From Glaciozyma antarctica PI12 (taxonomy: Eukaryota > Basidiomycota > Microbotryomycetes > Kriegeriales > Camptobasidiaceae): a DNA stretch of 42,676 nt. The DNA is taken from contig KZ627160.1 of assembly GCA_002917775.1 (NCBI GenBank), positions 577,111 through 619,786 of the forward strand, written 5' to 3'. The notes beneath the pieces were generated by a model, which was not told the DNA's origin, ran no database searches, and worked only from the letters and a program-made list of their open reading frames with translations. The position numbers were made by a program, and so were the translations under genes. Each line of letters opens with the position of its first letter. Position 1 is the stretch's first letter. Positions 23,177 through 32,683 of this stretch are shown piece after piece.

Positions 23177-23398
23177 TTGTGATGGTGGTGGAGTGGTGCA
23201 TTCTATGGGAGGCTATGTTCTGTTGGAGCGGCGAAGGAGCAGCGAGAGGAGGGCTTGCGGAGGGAGAACAGCTTTCGGTGAGCTGGAGATGCGACGTTGC
23301 TGAAAGGGTCGCGTATCAGGATTCTGGATGAATGGCGCCATCGTTCTCTCGCTCGCACCCTGCCCATCTCGCTGGTCCCTGAAGAGGAACGAGAGGTT

Positions 23399-23406
23399 TA
23401 TATAAG
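23399..23406 (+). promoter_or_regulatory. TATA box upstream of SDR copy 1
   Basis: TATATAAG lies about 240 bp upstream of the ATG at 23643, in a gap (23177-23642) otherwise without a supported gene. It is one of only two good TATA motifs in the window's intergenic regions; most other promoters lack one. A TATA-driven promoter fits a regulated metabolic gene, in contrast with the housekeeping genes nearby (inference). Distance to ATG would imply a 5' UTR of roughly 200 nt. Confidence 0.45.
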
Positions 23407-23642
23407 TCCGCGGAAGGAATTGGGTCGGGCTTCGCTCAAATCGTTTGGTTCGACTCCTTCTCTCCTTCTGTTTTCATTCGAGTCTCTCCTGCTCTGCTCC
23501 TTCCTGAGGAGCACTGAACTTGAACCAGCGCCAAAAATCCTCATCTCCTCTCTCCGCGCTCGGGGACCGGCTTCACTCGCACCGACCTCCCTTCCGAATC
23601 GCCCTCCACAGCTCTCTCCTCCACCACACCCTCCGCACCAGA

Positions 23643-24879
23643 ATGTCTCCCAGTACGTCCCCTTCCTCTCCCAGAGCCCATCCGCGCTAACCCTCGCAGC
23701 CGCTCGCCTCTCTCTCGTCTCTCAGCACCTAGCGCCTCACGGCCTCCTCGCCGGGTCCGTCCCTCCCATCCCCTCCTGCGCAAAGCTGACCCTCCCGCTC
23801 GCACAGAGAAGTAGCCATTATCACCGGCGCCGCGCAGGGTATCGGACGTGCCACTGCGCTTCTGTTCGCGAACGAGGGGGCCAAGGTCGTTGTTGCTGAT
23901 CTCGATGCCAGTACGTCCTTCTCCCGCGCAGAGCAAGAGGAGGGGAGCTGATAGGGTGTACAGAGAAAGCTCAGGCGGTGGTGGAGGAGATTAAGGAAGC
24001 TGGTGGAGAGGCGATCGCTGTTGGTGGAGACGTGTGAGTTCGCTACCTCATTCGCTTGGGGGGATACTGATGAGGGTGTTCTCAGGACGGCTGCCGATTT
24101 CCCCAAGAAGCTCATCGACGCCACTGTAGCGGCGTACGGCGGTATCAACCATATTGTCAACAACGCCGGCTTCACGTTCGACAAGATGCTTCACACGATG
24201 TCGGACGAGACGTTTGAGCTCATGCTCAAGGTCCACAACACGGCTCCGTTCAGGATTATTCGACAGGCGGCGCCGTTCTTGAGGAGTAAGGACCCGGTTA
24301 AGATGAAGGCTAACAAGAGTATCGTGCGTCCCTCTCCCTGCTCCTGGATCGGACTTCGCTGACGATGCGGCGCAGGTCAACGTCTCCTCCACCTCCGGAT
24401 TGCACGGTAACGTCGGCCAAGCGAACTGTGTGTTCTCCCACTCCCTCTCCCCAGAACCCAGCTGACGTTCCGCAACAGACGCCGTCGCCAAAGCCGGTGT
24501 CGTCGGACTCTCCAAGACGGTCGCAAAGGAATGGGGTCCCTTCAACGTCCGCTGCAACACCGTCGCCTTGTACGTCCCTCCCTCTCCCCCTCCACCCTCC
24601 GCTCACGCCCCCCATCCAACAGCGGATACATCGAAACGCGTCTCACGGCCGCCAAAGAGCTCGGCGAGACCATCATGGTCGACGGCAAGGCTATTGCGCT
24701 CGGAATCCCTGGATCGGGGGCAAAGGCGCAGACGGCTATGGATAGGATGCCGGATATCCCGCTTGGACGAGCGGGGAGTGCGGAGGAGGGAGGCGAAGGC
24801 GGTGTTGTTCCTCTGTTCGGGGTTGGCGAGCTATGTTAGTGGGCATACGTTGGAGGTGACGGGTGGACGGGGGATTTGA
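23643..24879 (+). CDS. Short-chain dehydrogenase/reductase, copy 1 (frame break near 3' end)
   Basis: Rossmann-fold NAD(P)H-dependent oxidoreductase, closest in look to 3-oxoacyl-ACP reductase (FabG)-type SDRs. Exons join to [20 protein letters not shown], then [20 protein letters not shown] (TGxxxGxG cofactor loop), [44 protein letters not shown] (NNAG motif), the catalytic Ser in [18 protein letters not shown] (YxxxK, split by an intron after AAC-T) and [17 protein letters not shown]. Eight introns with good signals. After GRAGSAEE the frame breaks at a G run (24788-24790), and the true tail [20 protein letters not shown] continues in another frame to TGA 24877-24879. One extra G would explain it. 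It is therefore either a sequencing error or a very recent lesion. Paralog of the inverted gene at 40826-41919. Confidence 0.85.
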
Positions 24880-25690
24880 GGGAATAAAGAGGTTGAATGG
24901 CGAAGGATGTGCGGGAGAGAAGAGAGAGAGCAAGGCGAGCGGTGCAGGAGACGATACTGGAACTGCGAGAGCTAGAGCTGGACCTGGCGTGAGCGCCTGA
25001 GCCTCGAAGTCGACCGTCTGCGTACTGCGTATGCGGGTCGACACAGCCTGGAGCAGAGAGCAAGCAGGTGCCTGGCAGTCGAGCAGTCGAGCAGAGGTCG
25101 GCGCACTTTGCGGAGCGAACGACTTTTTCAGTATGACCTCTCCATCTCTCATCGGTACTCCAGCTCCACACCCTCCTCCACACCCTCCTGCCACGCCGTA
25201 GCAGCTCCCACCACTCCTCCCTCTCTTCTTGTCGTCGCCCTCAGAAGAAAACTTGCGCCGTCCTTCGTGCCTGCCTGCAAAGAGAAGTTGATTTAGAACC
25301 ATTTTATACGCAGCTTGCATGACCCCCTTGGGAGACTTCAGAACGTTCAAACGAGGTCCCATATAGACTCTGGCATGACTATCCGCCCCTTGCTCCCCCG
25401 AATAGGAGTTAGCTAGGAGCCGTTCGCTCGGAGCACGTGGGATCGAGTGCGCCCGAGGAAAGGAAGACTGCTGAGGTGTGTCTGAGGGGGCGGAGGGGAG
25501 GGAACTTACCGAAGGCGTTTGGAGTTGGAGTTAGAGAGCCCGGTTGAGTTTGCTCCGAGCGAGTCGAGCTGAGGCTACTTACTACTCGGCTCGCTCGCAC
25601 CTGAGCTGCTACTCCGCCCTGAGCCTTCTCCCCCCCCAGGCGGAAGAGGGCAGGAAACACTTCCGCAACCACACCAACTCGACTCAAACA
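24880..25690. other. Intergenic region with one weak minus-strand candidate
   Basis: About 800 bp between SDR copy 1 and the PDAP1-like gene. A minus-strand ATG at 25362 opens MGPRLNVLKSPKGVMQAAYK and is followed by an excellent intron 3' end (TTCTAAATC...CTTTGCAG, about 25277-25300), then a basic stretch and a Gly/Cys-rich run (around 25150-25200) from a CACCCTCCT repeat. The first 20 residues look protein-like and the splice signals are good, so a short gene of unknown function is possible, but its 3' end cannot be fixed. The right part (25400-25690) holds the promoter and 5' UTR of the PDAP1-like gene. Confidence 0.3.
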
Positions 25691-26687
25691 ATGTCCGCCC
25701 TCCCACTCTACTACGCCAACTTGCACCCCAGCTGACCCCCTTCACCAGGCCTCGCAACCCCGGCAAATTCAAGACCAAGCGCGGCGGAGGACGCCAGTCC
25801 GTCCCTCCCTCCCTTCTCCCTCCATCCCCAGCTAACCCCCTACAGTTTCTCCCGCGACCTCTCCCGACTCGGTTCCGACGGCGAGCCCGAGAACAAGGGC
25901 GGCGAATCCTCTTCCGAAGAGGAGAGCTCGAGCGAGGAAGAGCAAGTCGACCCCTCCCAGCGCGTTGGCCAACTCCCTCCCATCGCGGGCTCAGACAGCG
26001 AGGATGACAACAATGGCCTAATGGCGAACCTCAATTCCACTCTCTCCACGACAGCACTCGCACCGCCCGAAGAGGGGATGCCAGTTGGTAATTCTCGGAT
26101 GGGCAAATCGGCGGACCAGGTAGCGGCGGCGAGGAGGGAGAGGAAGGCGGCGCAACAGGGGGGGAAGAAGGTGGTTAAGAAGGAGAAGGGGAGTGGGAGT
26201 GAGAGTGAGGCGGAGGAGAATGAGAATAAGAAGAGTGGGAGGAGTATGAAGGTGGCGGATTTGGGAGCGCCGAGGGAGATGAGTAGGAGGGAGAAGTGCG
26301 TTCCTCCTTCCTCTCTACGGTGCACGGGACGAAGGAGCTAACGAGTGTGCGAGCAGGGAGCAGGCGGATAAGAAGGCGGCGGCGGAGAGGTACGCCAAGC
26401 TGCATGCTGCTGGAAAGGTGCGTTCTCCCCCCACTCTCCTTTCCAGGACCACTCTAACCACTCACTCTCTCACAGACCGACGAAGCGCGCGCCGACCTAG
26501 GTCGTCTCGCCGAGATCCGAAAACAGCGAGAGCAAGCCGCAGCGCGTCGCAAGGCCGAAGCGGATGGTGCGTTCCTCTTTCTCCTCATCGACGACTGGGC
26601 TGATGTGGGATGGGACGAACAGCGAAGGACGTTACCTCCAAGGCGGCGTTGGAGAAGAGTGGGAAGAAGGTTCCCTTGAGGCGGTAG
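25691..26687 (+). CDS. PDAP1/PP28-type casein-kinase-substrate phosphoprotein
   Basis: Small, highly charged protein of the PDGFA-associated/28-kDa heat- and acid-stable phosphoprotein family, a casein kinase II substrate of loosely defined role in growth and RNA-linked processes. The start codon is split: AT at 25691-25692, a 56-nt intron (25693-25748, with CAGCTGAC and CACCAG), then G-CCT-CGC, giving MPRNPGKFKTKRGGGRQFSR. An acidic Ser-rich region follows (ENKGGESSSEEESSSEEEQV), then a Lys-rich linker, then the PP28 domain: DLGAPREMSRREKEQADKKA, ERYAKLHAAGKTDEARADLG, RLAEIRKQREQAAARRKAEA. It ends EKSGKKVPLRR at TAG 26685-26687. Start is supported because basic N-termini starting MPR-K are usual in this family, whereas the unspliced ATG frame stops after 14 codons. 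Confidence 0.9.
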
Positions 26688-27512
26688 AGGTTGAGCGAGG
26701 AGGGGTGGTAGAGGAGGAATGATGCGAGGCACTCGTTTTCTCGTTCGCCGGGCGGGCGGGATCGTTCTTCGTACGACCTGCTCTCCTCTGCGTAGATGGG
26801 AAGATCGGGACACTTGAGCTTCGTTCGCTGGGCAGCCATCCTGCGTTCGAACTCGCTGCAGTCTGCGCCACACTTCCTCCCGTGCCCCATCCTCGTTCCC
26901 GGAGTACCTCTCACGCATACTGCTTATCACCGCTTGCTCGCAGCGTTCGACGATCAGCGAACGACCAGTGGAGGCCTCCGCTCAGCACGACGACGGGACC
27001 AGCCTGAGCTCATGAGCGCGGCGAAGCTTCACCGCAAACTTCGCGTGCGAAGGCGCGGCGTTCGTCGAGCTGTCGATTGGGCAGCTGTTCTATGCCGTGC
27101 GTCGCCAGAGGAAGCACCTTCCAGATATCTACACCTTCGCAGCGGCGTGCAGGGTCTGTCGTCAAGGAGGACTGCGGAGAGTCGTCGAGCCTTGAATGAG
27201 GCTGCGAGGAACGAAGCTCGCTCGCACTGACTCCCTCGAACGCTGCTTCTCCGCGCGAGTGGGGGACCGCTGAGAACTTGGGAAGGAGGAGGAGGACTGG
27301 ACGGGCGAGTGCGGGTGAACCGCTCACGAGCCTGTCGAGGTGGAGGAAGGCGGAGCGGGAGGTCGGAGAAGCGAAGCGCCTCGAGAGGAACACCGCGAAG
27401 GAAGGAGAGCAGGAAACGAGCAGCTCAAGCAGGTGAAACGTAAGCAGTCCGCGCCTCCCTCGTAGGCACAGCAACACAACCTCGTAGCAAAACCCCAGTG
27501 AACCAGCACCCC
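26688..27512. other. Region with no settled gene
   Basis: About 825 bp between convergent-looking neighbours (PDAP1-like ends 26687, minus-strand gene ends 27513). Several frames are open on both strands. One plus-strand stretch reads FACEGAAFVELSIGQLFYAV followed by RRQRKHLPDIYTFAAACRV (about 27040-27150); another frame gives AEREVGEAKRLERNTAKEGE (about 27340-27410); on the minus strand a frame from 26890 reads MGHGRKCGADCSEFERRMAA. None can be joined into a convincing spliced product with family motifs. A small lineage-specific gene may exist here. Confidence 0.3.
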
Positions 27513-28323
27513 CTACCACCCCCTCTCCTCCGTCGCGATATGGCTATAATGCCCCGGCACCCTCTTGACACACTTCTCACAATCCGCCCTATACCCCATC
27601 GTCACTCTCGTCCCCCTCCTCTGCGGACTTGTCGGGCATGGAACCTGTTCCGGTCCCCGCGGTTCAACATCCATCTCCGTCGCTCGTGGCTCCACCTCCA
27701 TATCCGACGACGCAGAAGAAGAAGAATGCGACATGTGAGGCGAGCCGGCGAGGTTCGCGAAGAGGGGTGGAGGCTGGTGTGGTGGGGAAAGGGCAGAGTG
27801 GTGATGTGGGTAGGGGAGTTGGGTCGCGCGTGGGGAGGAGGGGGGACAGGGTGGAGGAGGATATGTGTCGTCAGCGTCCATAGCGTCTTCCTGCTGTCGC
27901 GCGAGGGGTCAGCGCGGGCACTGCGGCGGGAGCGGGAAGGAGAGGAGAGAACGGACCTGGTGCGAGTGGTACGATTGCTCAGAGGGCTGAGCGTGGAAGC
28001 CCCAAGCTCCTTGGAATTCTTGCGGAGAACCAGTGGGAGGCGTGGCGAGCTGGAGGTCCGAGGTCCGAGTAACCCAGCTGTCGGGGGAGGAGGAGCCGCT
28101 GGAGGCGCAAAGGGAGAACGAGGGACTGGACGAGGTGCGGTGGGAGTTGGGCGTAGATTGATGGAGCGTACGTTGGGGGAACTCGGCGCTGATTCAGACG
28201 GGGTCAGTGCGGGAGTCGTGAGTTGGGGATGAAGTGGAGGCTGACCTTGTTGGAGGAGGGAGAGTTGGAGCGGGATCGCTTGAGGGAAGGCGGGTACAGT
28301 GGTGATAGACCGTCCACCTGCAT
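27513..28323 (-). CDS. Ser/Pro-rich protein with conserved-looking C-terminal Cys motif
   Basis: I do not recognise the family with certainty. Exons read MQVDGLSPLYPPSLKRSRSN from the ATG at 28323, SPSSNK, an intron (donor GTCAGC near 28242; acceptor CCGAG near 28178), then FPQRTLHQSTPNSHRTSSS, DSWVTRTSDLQLATPPTGS, QGAWGFHAQPSEQSYHSHQ, another intron, and QEDAMDADDTYPPPPCPPSS. The C-terminus reads TRVTMGYRADCEKCVKRVP and GHYSHIATEERGW, stop TAG 27513-27515. The bulk is low-complexity and probably disordered; the last 35 residues, with the CEKC pair, look constrained and may be a metal-binding or protein-docking motif. The reading frame is open upstream to another ATG at 28671, so the N-terminus could be longer. 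Confidence 0.6.
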
Positions 28324-28793
28324 CACTAGGGTCGAGTTTGAAGCAAGTGTTGGGGAGGGGAGAGGGAGAAAGACGGAACAAGATTCGGGGCCGATGCTGA
28401 GCGCGGCGGGCGACGCGACTTGGAGGTGATGGGACTCTCTCAGCAGCTCCAGCAGCGAAGGACAGCTAAGGACAGCTAATCTCCGATCAAGATACACGAG
28501 CTCGTTTGCAGCGTCGTCTTTGCTGGGCAGCATCCGACGCGAGTTCCAACCGCTCTGTCGCAGTCCACCGCCGTCCCCGGGGCTCCTGTCTTTCTCCATT
28601 CTCCAGCGGGAGTAGTTCGAGCCTAGCGGTTCCTGATATCCTGGAGGGCAGGACAAGCTAAGCCTGTGCATCGAGAGAGAGAGAAGTCAGCACCTGCTCC
28701 TCCTCCTCCCGGTCCTCGCAAAACGCACCTTGACCGTCACAGCCCGAGGACGTGCCTCCACCCCACCAGCGTTCCGCTAAACGGCACACAGCC
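28324..28793. other. Upstream region of the 27.5-kb gene; possible N-terminal extension
   Basis: The minus strand stays open in the frame of the 27513-28323 gene up to an ATG at 28671, reading for example DAANELVYLDRRLAVLSCPS and LLELLRESHHLQVAS. Its composition is less biased than typical UTR, so it may be coding. It otherwise serves as the spacer to the small minus-strand gene that ends at 28794. Confidence 0.3.
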
Positions 28794-29114
28794 TTACGCC
28801 TGTCCCTCCTCCCTCGCGCGCACCCTCCTCAACTTCTCCCTCACATCCTTCTCCTCCCTCTCCAGCTCAGCGTCCTTCCTCCTCAGCATACGGATGCGCT
28901 CCTCGATAGCGACGACGGGGGCTTCGGCGGGCTTGGTAGCGGTGGCGAGGGAGACTTGGGAGTCTTTGCGGTCTTTGAGGTAGAAGCCGATCGCGAAGGA
29001 GGCTGTAGGAGGGGAGTGAGCGCGGGAGCAAGGAGGGGAGGAGCGAGACGGACCTGGGAGGACGGTAAGGATCAAAAAGCCATACAGCCTACGCGAGCTG
29101 GCTGTCTCGAGCAT
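28794..29114 (-). CDS. 89-residue single-pass membrane / coiled-coil protein
   Basis: Unrecognised small protein. Two exons around a 51-nt intron (GTCCGT...CTACAG) give exactly 89 codons: MLETASSRRLYGFLILTVLP, then ASFAIGFYLKDRKDSQ, a short Ala/Pro linker, and a long charged helix EERIRMLRRKDAELEREEKD to VREKLRRVRAREEGQA. The layout (short N-terminus, one hydrophobic helix at about residues 11-28, then a coiled coil) is typical of small mitochondrial inner-membrane assembly factors, but no specific one can be named. Start at 29114 is 104 bp from the MCM10 start on the other strand. Confidence 0.65.
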   Translation of the reverse strand: MLETASSRRLYGFLILTVLPGPSRSSPPCSRAHSPPTASFAIGFYLKDRKDSQVSLATATKPAEAPVVAIEERIRMLRRKDAELEREEKDVREKLRRVRAREEGQA

Positions 29115-29218
29115 CGTGCGAGAAGGCGTGAGGAAGAGAAGCAACCGCGAAGTTCGCGTCGGGCACTCCTCTTGACCACCTCCCCTTCACCTCGTCCACC
29201 GTCCGCGTCCCTGCCGCT
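29115..29218. promoter_or_regulatory. Short divergent promoter, small membrane protein / MCM10
   Basis: 104 bp separate the two opposing ATGs (29114 minus, 29219 plus), nearly the same spacing as the NIPA/SFT2 pair. No TATA motif; the sequence includes a GCGAGAAG...GCGAAG segment. No MluI-type ACGCGT box is seen, although S-phase genes in other fungi often carry one. Confidence 0.45.
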
Positions 29219-32200
29219 ATGCAGAGGATCCAGGCGAATGCCCCACCAGCACCTCCAACCCGCACCGAAGAGGAGATCCTCGCTGACCTCGAGCGGAACC
29301 AAGAAGAACTCGGTCGCGTCCAAGCGCTCAAGGCGGCCGACGCGAAGCGCAAGGCTCTCTTGAAGGCAGCCAAAGTGCTCGTCCCGGCGAGTCCTAGTTC
29401 ACGTACGCTCTTCTCACTGTGCGGCAAGAGAAGGGAGCTGATGGTTGAGGCGTGCAGGGAAGAAGCGAGCGCGTCAAGAGGAGCACTTCAACAGCGGTCC
29501 CCCTCCTCCTCGTCCGGCGTTTGGGGGATACGACTCTACGACCGCTGGACCTCCTTCCTACACGCACGCCGACACGTTTGCTCCGCCGCCGAAGAAGCAG
29601 AGCGAGTTCGCGTCTCACGAATCGGTACTTCGTGAGTTTGTTTCCGGCAGCGCGGGAGGGAGGGCAGGAGCTGATCTACATCGGTTGCAGGACCTTCGAA
29701 GTTTGGGGAAGGGACTTCATAACATGGCGAAGCAGACCAAGTCGAACGCAGAGCGTCGGACGACCGTGTCCTCTCGAAAGACGGGGTTCAACAACCACTC
29801 CGTCGCGTCTCATTCCGTCGGCGCCCAGGCGAGCAGCAGCAAGAGCGGTAGCGCACAAGATAAGACCGACAGGGCATTCGAGAAGAAACGCACCTCAGCG
29901 CGTTCCTCCGCCACTTTGCTTGCCCAGTCTCTCGCGCGCGAAACGGCCGCTGCGAAGCCCTCTATGAGTCGGCAATCTCATGCGCCCAAAGCTGCTCCAG
30001 AGCGCGCGGCGAGCAAGAGGATCTCGAATGTCTAGGAGGATTAGGAGGGATAGGATGTCGTTGACGGCTTGGATGTCGTTGATGGGCCGAAAGGGCCGAG
30101 GTCGAGGAGGAAGGACGGGACTGTCATTGAGCGAGTCGAGCAAGGACCTATCGACCACCCTCCCATCCCCGGCGACCCTCTCTTCGAAACCATCGAGCCT
30201 AACTCCGGTATCCGTCTTCGGTGCGTTCCTCCCCTCCCTCCTCCTACTCCCGCTGACCTCCCTGTCGCAGTCCTAAATCCCGCCTCATCACGCACGAAGA
30301 ACTCCAATCCCACCTCTCAGATCGGTACCACCTCTCCCCCTCCCTCCTCTACTCCTTCAGCCGCCCCTCCGGCCCCTCGGGTTCTCTCGAAGTCGACCTC
30401 GTAGGCGATTTCATCGTCATTGCCGTCCTGGCGTGGAAGGACGAAGTGAGGTTCAAGAACCCTAATGCGCTTAAAGCGGAGGTCAAGGTGGAGAAAGTGC
30501 GGAAGCGGTGGGAGGGGGTTAAAGGCGCTGAGGAGGAGGGTGCCGAGGAGGAGGAGGAAGAAGAGGAGGAGGAGGAGAGCGTCTGGAAGAAGGAGACGAA
30601 GAAGCAGAAGACGAGTCGATACATCCGTTTCACCCTCGTCGACCTCTCGACGGAGGCGGCAGCAGCGAGCGGGACAGGAACGCTCAACCTCTTGCTGTTC
30701 GAAGCGGAGAGTCAGGACACGGTCATCGAGGAGAGTGGGTACGAGGTGCCGAGGTACAAGGGGGGCAGCGGTGGGGCGTACGAGAAGTTTTGGAAGGAGC
30801 CGGCCGGGTCGGTGTTGGCGATTCTGAATCCTAGGGTCCTCAAGAGTCAGCCCGTACGTCGTTCTTTCGCTGAGAGTGGGATGAAGCTGATGCTCGACGC
30901 GCAGAAACCGGGACGACCGAACGTTCTTACTATCACGCCTGAATCGGCCGACTCGATGATGGTTATCGGGCGAGCGAGGGATCTGAGCAGCTGTCAGGCG
31001 CTACGAGCAAACAGTTCCGTATGCGGAGATTGGTGCGATGCGTGAGTCCTCGTTCCTCTCTCAGTCGTTCTCGCTGACGACGTTCGCACAGGCGCGTCAA
31101 CAAGTTCTGCGAATGGCACGTCTCAAGAGCGGTCAAAGGCACTGGCGCAGGTCGCGCCGAGACGTACTCCGCGTACGTTCCTCCCTCCCCTCTCTCACCC
31201 TCGCTAATCCCGCCCACAGAAACTCGAGCCTCAACAACACGACCGCTTTCAGCTCCAAGAAGTTCGCACAGGCGTTCAAGCCCGGTTCTCGCAAGCCCAC
31301 TTTCGACCCTCTCACCAAAACCGGGCTCCTCCCTCGCACCAACGTCTCTGTCCTCGAAGGCTCAAAGACGTACGTCGTCCCCGGCTCCGGCTCCAACGTC
31401 TCTCGCGGCGTCGCAACCTCCGCCGCCGGTCTTCGCGCCGCCGCTATCCAAAGCGGGAACGGCGCGGGAGGGTTCATCCATGGAGTTCGAGACGGGCCGA
31501 CGGTGGAGAGAGCGAAGAGGGATGTGAGGGAGGCGAAGGTTGCGAAGGCGAGGAGGTTGGAGGAGGCGAGGGAGTTGGTGGAGAGGGATAAGGGGACTAG
31601 TTTGGGAGGACGGTATGTCGAGTTGGCGGATAGGAAGAGGAGGGAGGTGGAGAGGGAGAGGGTGAGGAAGGAGGGTGGGGTGGTGGTGGAGGAGAAGAGG
31701 AAGGGGGAGAAGAGCGAGAGTGAAGAGGAGGAGGGGAGGGAGAAGAAGAGGAGGAGAACGTTTACGAACGCGGCGGTTAGGTTGATTGGGTACGATCCGA
31801 CGACCAGAGGCGCGGCGGAACGAGACGAGGACGAGGAGACGAAGAAGTCGAGAGTGCGTTTTCGTTTTCGTTCTTTCGTCGCGGTGGACTGATTGTTCGC
31901 ACGCGCAGCTCGACGCCATCTCCTCCCTCAGCTTCAACACCGACCGCCCTACACCGAAACTTCGTGCGCCGCCAGGAGTCAAGGTTCGCAGCGGCGTCGT
32001 CGCTCCTCGCGAAGAGGAGGACCGACGAGGAGCGAAAAAGGTCGTGGTCGAGGAGGACGATGACGACGATGATCTGGTGGTGGAGGGAGGGCCGGCTGAG
32101 CGAGGGGGAGGGCCGAAGGTGAGTTCGTTTCGGGGAAGGAGCGACGAGAGGTTCTGACTGACGCCCTTGCGAGCAGGTCGTCTTGCCGGCGCAGAAGGAG

Positions 32201-32221
32201 GTAGTTCAGGAGTCGTCGTAG
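29219..32221 (+). CDS. MCM10: DNA replication factor MCM10
   Basis: Replication initiation and elongation factor that binds the MCM helicase, DNA polymerase alpha and single-stranded DNA. N-terminus MQRIQANAPPAPPTRTEEEI with a predicted coiled coil (LADLERNQEELGRVQALKA), a low-complexity Ser/Lys/Arg region, then the OB-fold core: EQGPIDHPPIPGDPLFETIE, SRLITHEELQSHLSDRY, EVDLVGDFIVIAVLAWK, SRYIRFTLVDLS, TLNLLLFEAESQD, GSVLAILNPRVLKSQP. A Glu run (about 30525-30580) sits inside the OB fold. The zinc finger follows: DLSSCQALRANSSVCGDWCD and NKFCEWHV, with the ligand set seen in Mcm10. The C-terminal part is Lys/Glu-rich. Stop TAG 32219-32221. At 30030-30053 three in-frame TAG codons lie in an acidic linker and must be removed by splicing (24-nt or 84-nt candidates) or be errors. 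Confidence 0.92.
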
Positions 32222-32683
32222 CGTTCAGCATTCGTGACATTCAATCCAGCATCTCGCATTACAGCAAGTGGGAGGAGGATGTTTGGGAGTTCGAGTGGTC
32301 GAGGTTCTTCCGCGTTGCTGTTCTCATCGCAGAGCTCGCCTCTCTATTCACTGCTATTTTTACTCTGGACTCCTCTCCTTCTGCTCTGGACGCGACCCTG
32401 TTGCCCCTCCCTCGCTCTGAGCGCCCTCAAAAAGGTCGATCTAAATGACGCAACTCTTGCTTTGTTTTTTTCGCTCTCAAGCTTCTTCTTCCTCCCTCCG
32501 CTTCTCCTCCCAGATCCTCAAGGACGAACCTCCGCCTGAACGACCTCGACGAACGACCTTCACCTCCCTACCTCATCACCAGCAGCCTCAGCATCTCCCG
32601 ATCTCCTCCGCCTTCGAACGCACCCACAGTCCCACCCCTAACCACCCGCGCACACCCCAAAGAGGCCCACCCAGCACGCAAGA
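32222..32683. other. Intergenic region downstream of MCM10
   Basis: About 460 bp. Short frames exist (32445-32756 and others) but lack splice support. The pyrimidine-rich section 32460-32660 probably contains the promoter and 5' UTR of the small gene starting at 32684. Confidence 0.4.

Noticed and set aside
23430-23460. GGTTCGACTCC resembling a tRNA B box
   Set aside because: The flanking bases do not form a T-arm or acceptor stem, and no matching A box or anticodon arm is present.
30525-30585. GAG/GAAG run as a possible microsatellite repeat
   Set aside because: It lies in frame within MCM10 and encodes a Glu run; treated as part of the coding sequence rather than a separate repeat feature.
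31360-32240. Minus-strand Leu/Pro/His-rich frame opposite MCM10
   Set aside because: Arises from purine-rich Lys/Glu codons of the MCM10 tail read in reverse; no start context, introns or motifs.
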